Counted from the stretch's first letter, positions 36,736 through 47,539 are shown. The stretch: 64,000 bases of DNA from Elymus sibiricus (GCA_039707655.1 CM077667.1:64385628-64449627); one strand, 5' to 3'. Program-made: numbers and translations. Notes: generated by a model from the sequence alone, not told the origin.

Positions 36736-37205
36736 TGTCGGTGTCAAAACCGGCGGATCTCGGGTAGGGGGTCCCGAGCTGTGAGACTAGAATCGATGGT
36801 AACAGGAGAAGTGGGAGACGATGTTTACCCAGGTTTGGGCCCTCCTATGGAGGTAATACCCTACGTCCTGCTTGATTATATTGATGGTATAAAGGTTACA
36901 GAGTTGATCTACCACAAGATCGTATGACTAAAACCCTAGATGAGTTCTCCTCCCCTACAACCTAAAACCCTCCGGCTTATATAGACGCCGAGTGTACCTA
37001 GGGCTTACACATGGTCGGTTACACGTCGAAGGGATAAACATGCCTATTCACTACTCCAATCATGGAGAATACGCCACGATTCTCGAAGCTTCCTTCCTGG
37101 AGACAGGGTCTTTGATCAATCCAGTGCCTGGCCAACGGCCCATACAGTCCGGCCCATAAGAAATAGGTCAGCCTCCCGCGGACCCCTTAAACCAGGACTC
37201 CCTCA
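36736..37205 (-). repeat. 5' LTR of the Tat-like element
   Basis: 470 bp. A minus-strand TATA box (CTATATAAG) lies at 36976-36984, placing transcription toward gag. Confidence 0.9.
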
Positions 37206-38759
37206 GAGGGTCAGGTTCGAGAGGTAGGATTGACCTGGGAGCACTACTTGGCTGCACCGGCCGCGCCGGAGGAGACAATCGATGGTGTTTTGTGCCACAC
37301 GAGGGCCGACATGGTGATCAGACAGTTTTGGGTAATTTCTCCTTTACACAATTAAAAATCAATAATAGCTAGTTATTGTACTAATCAATGTTGTCTCGTT
37401 TGATTGCAGACCTTCTACAGGTGTGAGGAGGGATATGAGGAGGCTGCGGCAAAGGTTATCGATGCTGAATGCAGGTGCCTACTGCAAAACTTACGACACG
37501 AGGCTCGGGTGCAGGCTGTTCGAGACTACTATGCCTTGCGGCATATTAGGAAAGACAAGTCGACGTGCCGCGGAAAGAAGATGCACAAGGAGCATTACAT
37601 GAAGGTAATTACATATTCTTAAGGCCTTGTACTTAGTTTCCTTGATTTGATTCGTACACGTAGCGATCAACTTTCTCTTTATTAACTTAGGTGCCCTCGA
37701 GGTGGTGTGCGGATAAGATGGATTGTTGGGAGGTGTTGGTTGATGAGTGGTGCTCAGAACACTGGCTAGCCGTCCACAACAATGCCAAGGACTGGTGTGT
37801 CAAAATGGTTGGTGTGCCACACCATCAAGGGAGCACCAACTTAAATTAGTTCGGTCAGAACTGGGTATGTGGTTTGCTTCATGATTCATGCAATTCATTC
37901 TTGATGCTAGCTTGAGCCTTTTACTAATACTTTGTTCTTCTCTCTCTCTCGCTCTTTTAGGAGCATCACAATAACACGGAGGTGCCAGAGATGTACGACC
38001 TCTATGCGATGGCCCATACTGCCTCGTACAAGAAGGTCAAGGCATTCTCTGAGTCCGACCTCGATCATCCCGAGAACTTCACCAACATCTCCTCCCACCA
38101 CAAGCTCGTGAAGTACAGAGATGAGGGGAAGGCGAGGAAAGGGGAGGAATTTAACCCGAGCCAAGGGCCTATTGATCTAGAGGTGGTGATGATATCTGGC
38201 AACGGGAGGCCCCATGGCTCGATGGCCATTGGAGATGGCCTTATACGTTGTCCTAGCACTCTCCGGTAGATCAAGGCGCGCCAAACGAGCTCCTGTCCTG
38301 AGATAAGGCCTCGTCTATGGCCAGTCGAGCTCGCCATCGAGGTTAGTTATACGGACTTAGATATCTTTCCTCATTATGTTATGTGTGCGAACAAAGATGA
38401 TTACAATGCTAGCGAGGAGTTGTGTTGCAGGCTGCTATTCAGAAAGAGAGACAGACAACCCAGGCGCTTATGGCGGCGAAGGAGAAGGAGTTGGAGGAGA
38501 GGATGGCTAGGTTGTTGGAGGAGGAGAGGGCACGGAACGATGCGTCTCACCGGGCCATCTACGAGCTCTTCGTGGTAAGTTTCTTCTTCATATTTGTCAA
38601 ATCTTGCATTTACTGTTTGTTTCATTAATAACTAATATGATTGACTTGTCAAAACCAAATGTGCAGTCTATGTGCGAGAAGACCGGCCAGAACAACCCCG
38701 GTGCTTCACCTCCGTGCTGACGAGAACGGTAAGTTTTTTCTAGTGTTTTGCTTAACAAA

Positions 38760-39310
38760 CGCATAATGACCTATACTTAGCTTATTTAGTTCATTCATGA
38801 CATAATTAGCTTACTTAGGTCAAAAATGGCATAATAACCTTCGTTAGCTCATAAATGTCATATACTTAGCTTATTTTCCTCCAGAGGGACATAATAAGCT
38901 TACTTAGCTCCAAAATGACCTATTTTACCTAAGTTAGCTCTAAAATGACCTATACTTAGCTTTGTTTCCTCCCAAATGACATAATAAGCTTACTTAGCTC
39001 CAAAATGACATATTTTTACCTAAGTTAGCTCTAAAATGACCTATACTTAGCTTTTTTCCCCACAATGACATAATAAGCTTAGTTAACTCAAAAATGGCAT
39101 AATTACCTAGGTTAGCTCAATAATGACCTGTACTTACATTACTTATGTCAAAAATGGCATAATTAGCTTACTTGGGTACAAAATGGCATAATAACCTCGG
39201 TAACCTCATGAATGTCATATACTTAGCTTATTTTCTTCCAAAATGACACAATAACCTTAGTTAGGTCAAAAATGGCATAATTACCTAGGTTAGCTCTAAA
39301 ATGACACAAA
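38760..39310 (+). repeat. AT-rich minisatellite downstream of the CACTA second gene
   Basis: About 17 imperfect units of roughly 30-33 bp, such as ACTTAGCTCCAAAATGACATA and its variants with GGTCAAAAATGGCATAAT. Units are grouped in a higher-order period of about 120 bp. Non-coding. Confidence 0.85.
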
Positions 39311-39319
39311 TAAGCAATA

Positions 39320-39399
39320 AGAAGAAGAAAAACAAGAGGAGAAAGAGAAAGAGAAGAAAAACCCTTCTTCTTCTTCTTCTTCTTCTAGTCTTCTTCATC
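39320..39399. repeat. GAA/TTC palindrome
   Basis: A purine run with GAAGAAGAAA (39320-39361) is followed at once by (TTC)n (39363-39399). The two can pair as a hairpin in DNA or RNA. It lies near the 3' end of CACTA B copy 2. 39400-39744 is AT-rich with no feature seen. Confidence 0.75.
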
Positions 39400-39744
39400 T
39401 AACTTTCTTATTTCCCATTTTGCAGATTAGATTCACTTCACGAAAGATTGCATTGATGGAGTGCTTGTGTTTGATGGAGTGCTTGTGTTACTTGTTGTTT
39501 TGATTTTGTATCGATGAACAATGTGAAACTTGCTACATATGGATGAAACTATGTACGTATGGATGAAACTATTGTAATATGGTGAACAATGTGAAATTTG
39601 CTACTTTTAATTTGGTATAATTGTTGGTTGATCATATCCATATGGCAGGGATATTGTTTCTGTGAAATATATATATATATATATCATATATTTGCGTGTG
39701 AAAATTCTTGAATATAACAAAAACAGAAGAAAAGAGGCAATACT

Positions 39745-40218
39745 GGCTCTTTGCCGTCTGCCACCGACGGCAAATGCCTATTTGCCATCTGCCACCGACG
39801 GCAAAGGTGGCACGTGGCAGCCACCTTTGCAACCTGGGAGCACCAGGCCTGGAGCCATTTGGTCTCTTTGCCGTCCGTGGGCAGACGGCAAAGAGGCTTG
39901 TCATGTGGCTGTCCGCGGGCAGATGGCAAAGGGGCTTGGCTCTTTGCCGTCTGTGGCCGGCGGCAAAGGCTGTCGTTAGCCACCTAACGGGGCTTACTTC
40001 CGTGCTACACCGTCCAGCCGCTTTGCCGTCTGTAGGCTGACGGCAAAAATACTTTGTCATCTGCTGAACCGAGGCAGACGGCAAAGAACCCCTTTACCGG
40101 AGTTTACAGTGCCGAAACTGTGGTCGTCTGCTGGCGGACGGCAAAGGGCTTTGCCGTCAGTGAACCTACCCTTTGCCGTCTGCCATGGCAGACGGCAAAG
40201 TACCTGATTCCAGTAGTG
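39745..40218 (+). repeat. right subterminal array and terminus of CACTA B copy 2
   Basis: A dozen or more TTTGCCGTC / GACGGCAAA sites, ending CTGATTCCAGTAGTG, the inverse of the left terminus. AAT follows at 40219-40221. Confidence 0.9.
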
Positions 40219-40374
40219 AATTTTGTGTTTCTCCTTCGTCAGGGAGTCATTCAACTCCTGCATGGCCTTCATGGTACTCCGACGTGACGCGATCAGCTCT
40301 TGACTGAGCATGTCCATGTCACCTGTTGGCTGCACAACGGGTGCTGGCAAAGACGGACCAGCTGGTACGTATGC

Positions 40375-41553
40375 CTGGCAAGGGTTTCAAATCATCAACA
40401 ATATATATATGCATGTTTGTAATGCTAATGCATGTTTTCTGTAACCAGCCTTATTACTTGGTTGGTGCTCACTTCGCCTTTCTCTTTGGCAAAATCTGAC
40501 CAATGCTCAGAGGAGCCTACCCAGATGCTAGAGTCGGCCATGTTGTACCATCAAACAGAAAACATCAACTATGTATTGTTTTAGCTAAGTTATCGCAGCT
40601 TGTTTACACACTACTCCTACATGGCCACCCTTCCATATGTGTAATGCAAAAGCTTTTTAGAATTATGGTTTATAGTTTATTGTTACTAATATACCATTTC
40701 TAATTAAGGTTCATAAATTACAACTCATATACCACTTCTAATTAAGGTTTTCCATAGTTTATTGTTACTAATTTGGTCTAGGCCAAAAATTCTTCATACA
40801 TTGCAACTCATATACCACTTCTAATTAAGTCTATAGCATATTGTCTAATTTAGTCTATTGTCTAATTAAGGTTTTCCATAGTTTATTGTCACTAATTTAG
40901 TCTATAGTCCATAGAAAAAATATAGCAAATTCTTCATACATTGCAACTCATATACCACTTCTAATTAATGTTTTACATTGTAGCAAATTCTTCATATACT
41001 ACTAACACTAAATATAGCAAGTATTGAAAAGTGGTGTTGGGAAAAGTGCTTTCCATACCTCTTTGGATATGACATGGAAGGAGACATCGGCGGGACGGTG
41101 ACGGGCGGCCGGAGACGGGCGGAGACGGGTGGCGTTGGTGGGGCAGCGTAGGGTGGAGATGGGCGGCGTGGGGCGGCGGCGTTGGCGGGGCGGCGTGGGG
41201 CGGAGACGGGAGACGTGGGGCAGAGGCGGCGACGGCTTCGGGCAGGGTGGAGACGCGAAGCGTCAAGCGCCGGCGGCGGGGATCGAGAGGAGGACGGGCC
41301 GGTGGAGTTGGGGTGAAGAGTGAGGATAAGATTTTTTTACTGCCCGGGAGCTGTTAAAACCGACTACTGCTGGCGTGGGCCTAATGGGCCTAATTTGTGC
41401 AACGCCAAGCCTAATGTGCAACGCCAGCGCTAACAAAATAGCCATGGCATACGAATTTACCCACGCCAGCACTATTTGAAAATATTAGTGTTGGCGTTGG
41501 GAAGAAATAGCGTGCCGCTAACAAGAGTTGTGGCTAGCCATTTCTCCACTAGT
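40375..41553. other. right part of CACTA A
   Basis: 40500-41000 has AT-rich repeats around CATATACCACTTCTAATTA. 41080-41300 is a GC-rich minisatellite (GGGCGGAGACGGG and GGGGCGGCG units). From 41340 the right subterminal motifs (ACGCCA, GGCGTTGG) lead to CACTAGTG at 41546-41553. A minus-strand frame across the GC block (41266-40973) could be a first exon but is low-complexity. Confidence 0.6.
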
Positions 41554-42487
41554 GTCTATCCGATGTAATCACTATGTATGGTGTGTTTGTGGGGATCCGA
41601 GGAATTGTGGGTTTATGTTCAGATGCTTCATGATAAATATTTGAATCTCCTCTGATATTATATGGTTCTTATGTGCATGATCATTATAGCTTCGTAATGC
41701 TTTCCGATCTATTGATGTAGTTTGGCCAACTAGATTGATATTTCTTCGGTGAAAGTAGTGCGTTGTAGTAGGTTCAACTTGGCGAGTGTCTATATCCCAG
41801 TGACAGAAGGGGACAAGATGCGTCTTTGTGTTGCTGCTACTAAGGATAAAACGATGGGGTTTATTTGATACGTTGAGTTTACTTTGTCTACATCATGTCA
41901 TGGTTCTCCAAGCATTACTCTGTTTTACTTAATACTCTAGATGCATGCTAGATAGCGGTCGATGGGTGAAGTAATAGTAGTAGGTGCAGGAAGGAGTTGG
42001 CCTACTTGCTTGTGGACGTGATGCCTATATACACATGATCATTGATGTGAACAATCGCATAACTATCCGCTCTTCTATCAATTGCCCAACAGTAATTTGT
42101 CTACCCACCATATGCTACTTTCATTAGAGATGCCACTAGAGAACCCTAGGGCCCCGGGTCTACTCCTTTATATATTTACAAAACGCTTTCAATACCTTGC
42201 TGACATTTATTTGCTTTTATTTTATTTTGCAATTTACAATTATCTACAACTATCTACACACCTCACTTGCTTGCAAATAACGAGATCAAGGGGATTGACA
42301 ACCCTCTTTCCCGCGTTGGGTGCAAGTTGTTTGTTTCTTTGTGTGTAGTCGCTGAAGACGGTTGAGGATTGGTATTCCTATTGGTTCGATAAACCTTGGT
42401 TTCATAACTAAGGGAAATACTTACCCACTTTGTGCTGCGATAACCCGTTCCTCTTCACGGAAAACCCAACGCAGATGACGAGTATCA

Positions 42488-42520
42488 GGAAGGATTTCTG
42501 GCGCCGTTGCCGGGGAATAC
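42488..42520 (+). other. primer binding region of R2
   Basis: TGGCGCCGTTGCCGGGG follows the LTR end after about 10 bases. This is a primer region seen in many Triticeae Gypsy elements. Confidence 0.65.
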
Positions 42521-42664
42521 CGTCACCAACTATCAAGTAGCTTCTCACAAATTTTCATTCACTTGCTTATATTTTTTTTTGCTGGTATATTTATTTTGTC
42601 TTATAAAAAATTAAAAATACAAAATATTTACATTTACTTGTTGCTAGTTCTCTTGTTTGAAGTC

Positions 42665-43417
42665 ATGTCTAGCGCTACTTTCGTCCGCATTACTCCCAGT
42701 CATGATGTTGTCAACTTTAAGCAAAGTGGAGGAGAAAGCTTGAAAGATGCTTGGTATAGGATTTGTCATTCTCAAAATTAAGCAACTAATAAGTTATCCA
42801 CCACTACCTTGCTTCATAATTTTTATGTGGGTGTGACAACTTGGTATAGGTTTGTCCTTGATACCATTACCGGTGGAAACTTTTTGATGTGTCACATGTT
42901 GGATGCTTACAATGCTATTGAAAATCTTATTGGGACTCCTCCCATTATTGTTAATGAAACCAATTTAACTTTGGAGCATGTTATGCAAAGGCTTGATGCT
43001 ATTGAAAGAAAAATGATTACTAGCGAACCAATTGAGGAGCTAGATAAGAAGCTTCATAATCATATCACTCAATTTGGGTCTCGCATGGGAATGACTTTGA
43101 AAACTCTAAAGGATAAGGATATTATTATTGATGAGAGGGTAGAACAAGGTTTGAATAGGATTGATAAAATGTAAGAGGTAATTAACAAGGTGGGTTCCTC
43201 CTTCACACCCTCCAAAACTAGTGCTAGTACTTCTCGAAATAAGAGTCCAAAGTTCATATATGTTCCTAAGAGCATTAGCACACCTCCTTCCAAAGAGAAT
43301 GAGGATCTTAAAATGATTAGTGTCCACCCCAATTTTGATCACATTCTCAAGTTTCCCATGGTTCCTAATGGTGGTTGTGTTATTGAGGAGCTTGGTGTCA
43401 AGGATGACAACACTTGA
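42665..43417 (+). pseudogene. gag-like ORF of R2
   Basis: ATG 42665 opens one frame of about 250 codons, with TAA at 42779 and 43172 and a final TGA at 43415. The N-terminal part has the gag signature FKQSGGESLKDAWYRI, like the GESL..YWERF region of Athila-type gag, followed by NFYVGV and TGGNFL. The middle is helical (LEHVMQRLDAIERKM). Protease and polymerase are absent, so this would be a gag-only, non-autonomous product needing a partner's enzymes. The stops could come from CAA or GAA codons. Confidence 0.7.
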
Positions 43418-46020
43418 TACTATGCATTATGCCTAGCTATGGGTGTAAAACAATATCGCTTGTTGGGAGGCAACCCAATAGTTATCTTAGAATTTTTGTT
43501 TTACTTTATGTTATTGTGTGATAACATGATTATTGCCTCTTTAATGATTGTGTTTTTATGTTTTAATTAGTGTTTGTGCCAAGTAAAGCCTTTGGGATGA
43601 TTTGCATGATGAGTAGAATCGATACGGTGCAGAAACAGAAACTTTTGACTCCAGGATATGAATTTTAGTTTTTTAATGGAGAGAGATAATGACCTGAAAT
43701 TTTGATACAGTACTGGTATACAAATTCCTCAGGTTTTCCTAATTTTTCAGAATTGTTTTAGTTAGAGAAGTATGGCTACCAAACGTATCTTTACAGACTG
43801 TTCTGTTTTAGATAGATTCTGTTTTTTGCATGCATAGTTTGCTTGTTTTGATTATGCTATGGATTATATTGGGGGATATAAGCCATGGAGAAGTTAGAAT
43901 ACAGTACCCTATGCTAAAAATTAACAAAGAATGAATTTATAACAGTACCCAAAAGTATTTGATATGTTGGTTATACTAACGGATCTCACGAAGTTTTGTT
44001 GAGTTTTATGTGATTGAACTTTTCAAGTTTTGCGTGTTGATACGATGGACTACGGAACAAGAAGCAGAAAGAGCTTAAGCTTGGGGATTCCCAAGGCACC
44101 CCAATTAATATCTTAAGGAAGACTCAAGCGTCTAAGCTTGGGGATGACCCGGAAGGCATCCCCTCTTTCGTATCAATCCATCAGTATGTCACTTGAAGCT
44201 ACATTTTTATTGATCACATGATATGTGTTTTGCTTGGAGCGTCGTTTGCTTTCGTTTGCTTTTACTTTTTAGTTTGCCACAATCATTGTTTACTGGACAC
44301 ACCTATTTGAGAGAGATACACCTACATCATGATTTGTTAGAATACTCTATGTGCTTCACTTATATATTTTGAGCTTGACAGTTGCTCTAGTACTTCACTT
44401 ATATATTTTTGAGCACGGTGGCGTGTAGATTTTATAGAAATAATTTGCTCTCATTCTTCACTTATATTTGTTTGAGAGTTGAGCAATAGTGATGGTAATT
44501 TGCATGGGTCATAAGACTAGTCCAAAAATAATAGGTATTCAATGAATGATAAGCAAAAGCATCATGTAGCACATATAGAGAAATTTTGCGTTGATGACAA
44601 TGATGTAGTGATATGAAAAGGTGTAAGTACATAATTGTTGATTGATAGGAGTATTGATATTAAGAGGTGCTGATCCTTTTTTCATTTAAAAATTAAAAAG
44701 GCATGGTGATGATGAGTGAGCATGTCTATTCCTCGTTAAAATACTAGTGTTGTTTTGAGTCGGGGGTGCGCGATGGTTAACTCCTACCAACCTCCTCCCT
44801 CGGGGCATGCGGGGAGTACTTTGAGGTGTGATAAAACTAATGAAACTTTGCAATAAGTATATGAGTTCTTTATGACTAATGTGACACCATGGACATACGC
44901 ATCTCCACCTTTTCATATTTGCTAGCCTCTTCGGTACCGTGCATAGCCCATTCTCACCTCGAGGATCGGTGCAACTTTCGCTGGTGCATCCAAAACCCGT
45001 GACATGATACGCTCTGTTGCACATAAGCCTCATTATATCTTCCTCAAAACAGCCACCATACCTACCTATCATGGCATTTCCATAGCCATTCCGGGATATA
45101 TTGCCATGCAAATTCCATCGTCACTTCACATGACTAGTTCGTTCATCATTATAATGCTTTGCATGATCATATAGAGCTGACATAGTATTTGTGGCAAAGC
45201 CACCGTTCATCATCTTTTTGATACATCTCACGCTAGATCGTTGCACATCCTGGTACACTGCCAGAGGCATTCATATAGAGTCATATCTTCATATCTGTCT
45301 CTCATGTTGAGTTGTAAGTAAATAAAAGTGTGATGATCATCATTTTTAGAGCATTGTCCCAGTGAGGAAATAAAAATGGGGGAAGCCAAATGATCCCACC
45401 ATATAAAAAAAAGGGAATGGGGGGAGGCAAAAAGAAAAAAATCCCACCATCAAACTAAAAAAATAAAAAAATGATGAGAGAAAAAGAGAGAAGGGACTTT
45501 GCTACTACCTTTTACCACACTTGTGCCTCATAGTGGCACCATGTTCTTCATATAGAGAGTCTCCTATATTGTCACTTCCATATGCTAGTGGGAATTACCT
45601 ATCATAATAAACTTGGCTTGTATATTCCGATGACGGGCTTCCTCAAATGCCCGAGGTCTTCATGAGCAAGCAAATTGGATGCACACCCACTTAGCTTCAG
45701 TTGAGCTTTCGTACACTTATAGATCTAGTGCATCATTTGCATGGCAATCCCTACTCCTTGCATTGACATCTATCGATGAGCATCTCCATAGCTCGTTGGT
45801 ATGCCTAGTTGATGTGAGACTATCTTCTCCACTTTTTACCCCTTTGATACCTACCACCATATTCTATTCCACCTATATGCCATGTCCAATGGTTCACGCT
45901 CATGTATTGCGTGAAGAATAAAATGTTGATGCATATTGAAAAAGTGCGATCCAATTGCCTGACTTCGGCACCGTGGTGCTTAACATTTGTATTAATGTGG
46001 TGAAGATGGAGCCATGCCTT
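43418..46020 (+). other. non-coding internal region of R2
   Basis: Includes a third copy (43620-44290) of the ~650-bp unit found twice in R1. Short purine-rich runs with repeated ATCCCACCAT lie at 45360-45480. No gene is recognised. The region ends where CACTA C begins. Confidence 0.65.
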
Positions 46021-46837
46021 CACTACTACAGAATGGTCCAAAGACGACACATCAATCAGAGACCCTTCGACAAAACTGTGTGCGATGACCAAATCGCAAA
46101 CGGTATAGTTATAGCTCGGTCGCTAAGGACGTAAACTGTGTGCGATGGCATATCTATCAAATACGATCTAAAAAATAGTTGCCTGTGCGATGTTTGGCAA
46201 ACAGTTAGCCTAGATAAACTGTTTGCGGTTGGATAATATAACGCAAACGCTTATAAAAATACAAGTTTGTGCGATGTACGACATACAGTACACCCCGATA
46301 AACTGTTTGCGCTGATCAAGCAGAACACAAACGATTGTCCAGATGATCACGTGTGTGATAGACGGCATACAGATCACTCGGATGAACTGTTTGTGATGAG
46401 GTAAAATAACATAAACAGTTACATAGATCAAGATGTGTGTGATAGACAGCATACAGGCCACTGGGATGAACTGTGTGCGATAAGCAAAAATAACACAAAT
46501 GATTTCTCGGATCAAGATGTGTGTGATGTACACAGGCCACTCGGATGTGTTGTGGGCAAACGGTTCCGGATAAAGAACTGTCAGGGACTGATGAAATCAT
46601 CACCGACAGATTTGGTTGTTTATTCCGTATGCGATGTGATTTGCTCAATCTGCCCACAAACATCTATGCTCTGTTTAGAAGAACATCATTGCATAACCAA
46701 ATTAAGCATCCAATACACACATAACATTGGTGCACACCGTAATAAACTATTACATGCATAATAAACTTATCCCTCTAAAACTATGAATATTTCTGCATCG
46801 AGGGAGTATAAGAATTGAGAAACGATCATCAAATCAT
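46021..46837 (+). mobile_element. CACTA transposon family C, left end
   Basis: It begins CACTACTACAGAATGG right after CTT (46018-46020). From 46072 to about 46660 there are ten or more degenerate copies of AAACTGTGTGCGATG and its inverse (CGCAAAC, AACACAAAC), typical subterminal repeats. I find no matching right terminus in the window. How far the element reaches is therefore open; the captured exonuclease next to it, and possibly the F-box gene, may belong to it. Confidence 0.75.
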
Positions 46838-47539
46838 CTACTTCTTGTGACACTTGCCGCCAGCGCTCTGCTTGTGGCTCGATCCCTCGTTGTCTTCAGG
46901 TAGGAGGCACTTCCTCATGTCAACGATCCGCCTGAACATCTTGTAGCATGTGTACGCTTCTTTGGCCCCGGTCTGGAGGTGATATTCATCCAGTTTCTTC
47001 ACCCAGGCCCTGTGCCAGACATGCTTGTTTTTGTTGCACTCAGCCTTCATGTCAACGTAGTAGGGGTCGATGATGGCCTCGGCCAGGTCAACATGGGAGT
47101 CCATGTTCTTATTGCTTCCCAAGACCCTGTAGTGGCCGCGGATGTCGACAAGCTTCTGGCAGGCCAAGCCCGAAGTCTTGAGCACCTTTGGATCGTTGGT
47201 GCTGTCCACCGTAACGAACCTGTAGTCGGTGCTGTTGACAAACCTGGTGAAACAATCGCAAGGCACTGTGGTCAGGCAGTAGTGATAGATGAGGACATGA
47301 TGGCCCACGCACAACTGGGCGACGTCAACCTTCTGATCATGCCCGGCACGACCGTCGGTGTAAGCGAGGTCGAAGCCGACCACTTTGTACTTGTCATCCG
47401 CATCAATCAGCCGCTCCATGGTGTCAATGGAGTCCTCCACCATGCCCGGGTCGTTGGTTTACACCACCGTGAGGTCCGTATTCCTCATGTGGGTCTCCAC
47501 ATGATGCACGCCAAACTCCATTGGAGCGCCGCTAGACAT
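46838..47539 (-). pseudogene. 3'-5' exonuclease (DEDD/RNase H-like fold), captured, broken
   Basis: ATG 47539 (MSSGAPMEFG) opens a 234-codon frame ending TGA/TAA at 46838. A TAA at 47459-47461 breaks it at codon 27, where the neighbouring partial copy has Tyr (VVYT). The rest resembles plant WRN-type exonuclease domains: VVGFDLAYT, VAQLCVGHHVLIYHY, then LVDI and the LDEYH...AKEAYTCYKMF motif near the C-terminus. In active relatives the first motif is DxE (FDLEYT) and the last has a catalytic Asp. Here the Glu is Ala and the last motif reads AKEAYT, so it would be inactive even without the stop. Such genes are common beside Triticeae CACTA ends. It would have trimmed nucleic acid 3' ends. Confidence 0.8.

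Larger units (their letters stand above)
27911..37205 (-). mobile_element. Tat-like Gypsy retrotransposon, non-autonomous
   Basis: The 470-bp LTRs (27911-28380, 36736-37205) differ at 10 positions by eye (2.1 percent). The duplication GAGGG is perfect (27906-27910, 37206-37210). Orientation is minus: a primer-site-like TTGGTGCTTTCATTGAGAG lies inside the right LTR, a TATATAA box reads on the minus strand, and gag-protease runs leftward. No reverse transcriptase, RNase H or integrase is present. Instead the left half holds a spliced gene on the opposite strand, an arrangement known from the Tat lineage. It sits within exon 2 of the CACTA B second gene. Confidence 0.92.
27132..38720 (+). pseudogene. 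Transposase_24-type (Ptta/En-Spm) gene of CACTA B copy 2, split
   Basis: Second gene of the element. Exons: 27132-27731, 27812-27910 continuing at 37211-37331, 37410-37604, 37691-37864, 37961-38341, 38431-38574, 38667-38720, all with GT-AG borders. The middle part has conserved Trp/His/Cys positions (RWCADKMDCWEVLVDEW). The penultimate exon is a coiled coil (MAAKEKELEERMARLLEEE). Exon 2 is interrupted by the Tat-like retrotransposon, but the frame reads through exactly when it is removed. Damage: a frame shift in exon 1 near 27220, TAG at 37847 and TAG at 38267. By analogy with TNP1/TNPA it may bind the subterminal repeats; that role is inferred. Confidence 0.83.
21934..40218 (+). mobile_element. 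CACTA transposon family B, copy 2, complete
   Basis: Both ends are present. CACTACTGGAATCAG at 21934 pairs with its inverse ending at 40218, flanked by a perfect AAT duplication (21931-21933 and 40219-40221). Without the Tat-like insert (27911-37205 plus its duplication) it is about 9.0 kb. Order: subterminal repeats, GC minisatellite, GAA tract, TNP2 gene, Transposase_24-type gene, AT-rich minisatellite, GAA/TTC palindrome, right subterminal repeats. Both genes are mutated, but the ends are intact, so it could still respond to transposase supplied in trans. Confidence 0.95.
21739..40374 (-). pseudogene. coiled-coil ORF of CACTA A, split by CACTA B
   Basis: On the minus strand an exon starts after a splice acceptor (TTGCCAG) at 40374 and runs to 40222. 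It continues without loss of frame at 21933 and ends at a stop at 21739, once the inserted CACTA B and one AAT duplication are ignored. The product is mostly charged and heptad-like (INKEIELLQAERRQLKTEK), so a coiled coil is likely. The upstream exon and start are not resolved. The function is unknown. It may be a captured host exon or a remnant of the element's second transposase gene, whose C-terminus in family B is also coiled-coil. Confidence 0.65.
21471..41553 (+). mobile_element. CACTA transposon family A, complete ends
   Basis: The left end is CACTAGTGCAGAAAAGC. The right end, read inward on the minus strand, is CACTAGTGGAGAAATGGC. The flanking triplets ACT and TCT differ at one base from a perfect duplication. 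Subterminal DNA holds repeated GGCGCC/GACGCC/CGCCA motifs. Removing the 18.3-kb CACTA B insert leaves only about 1.8 kb, so this is a small non-autonomous element. It carries an exon-like coiled-coil ORF on the minus strand and a GC-rich block near 41080-41300. Its left terminus is shared with the fragment at 2008. Confidence 0.85.
20818..42487 (+). repeat. 5' LTR of R2, split by CACTA A
   Basis: The left part 20818-21470 carries TATAAATT at 21185-21192. The right part 41554-42487 resumes after the CACTA terminus. Net length is about 1587 bp. Continuity is inferred from LTR-like sequence on both sides and from the terminal TGATA/TATCA. Confidence 0.78.
20818..46020 (+). mobile_element. Gypsy/Athila-like non-autonomous retrotransposon R2 (split)
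   Basis: The 5' LTR (20818-21470 plus 41554-42487, about 1.59 kb) begins TGATACGTC and ends GAGTATCA, giving the terminal inverted repeat TGATA/TATCA. It is followed by a GGCGCCGTTGCCGGGG primer region and an internal region with a gag-like frame only. No protease, reverse transcriptase or integrase is present, so it is non-autonomous. It is interrupted in the LTR by the CACTA A stack and in the internal region by CACTA C at 46021. The 3' LTR is not in the window. Confidence 0.82.

Noticed and set aside
46210..46663. Minus-strand ORFs with repeated Ile/His/Thr motifs
   Set aside because: They are created by the subterminal repeats of CACTA C.
46785..46812. GAGGGAGTAT, resembling a Stowaway MITE terminus
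   Set aside because: No matching inverted terminus or TA duplication is found nearby.
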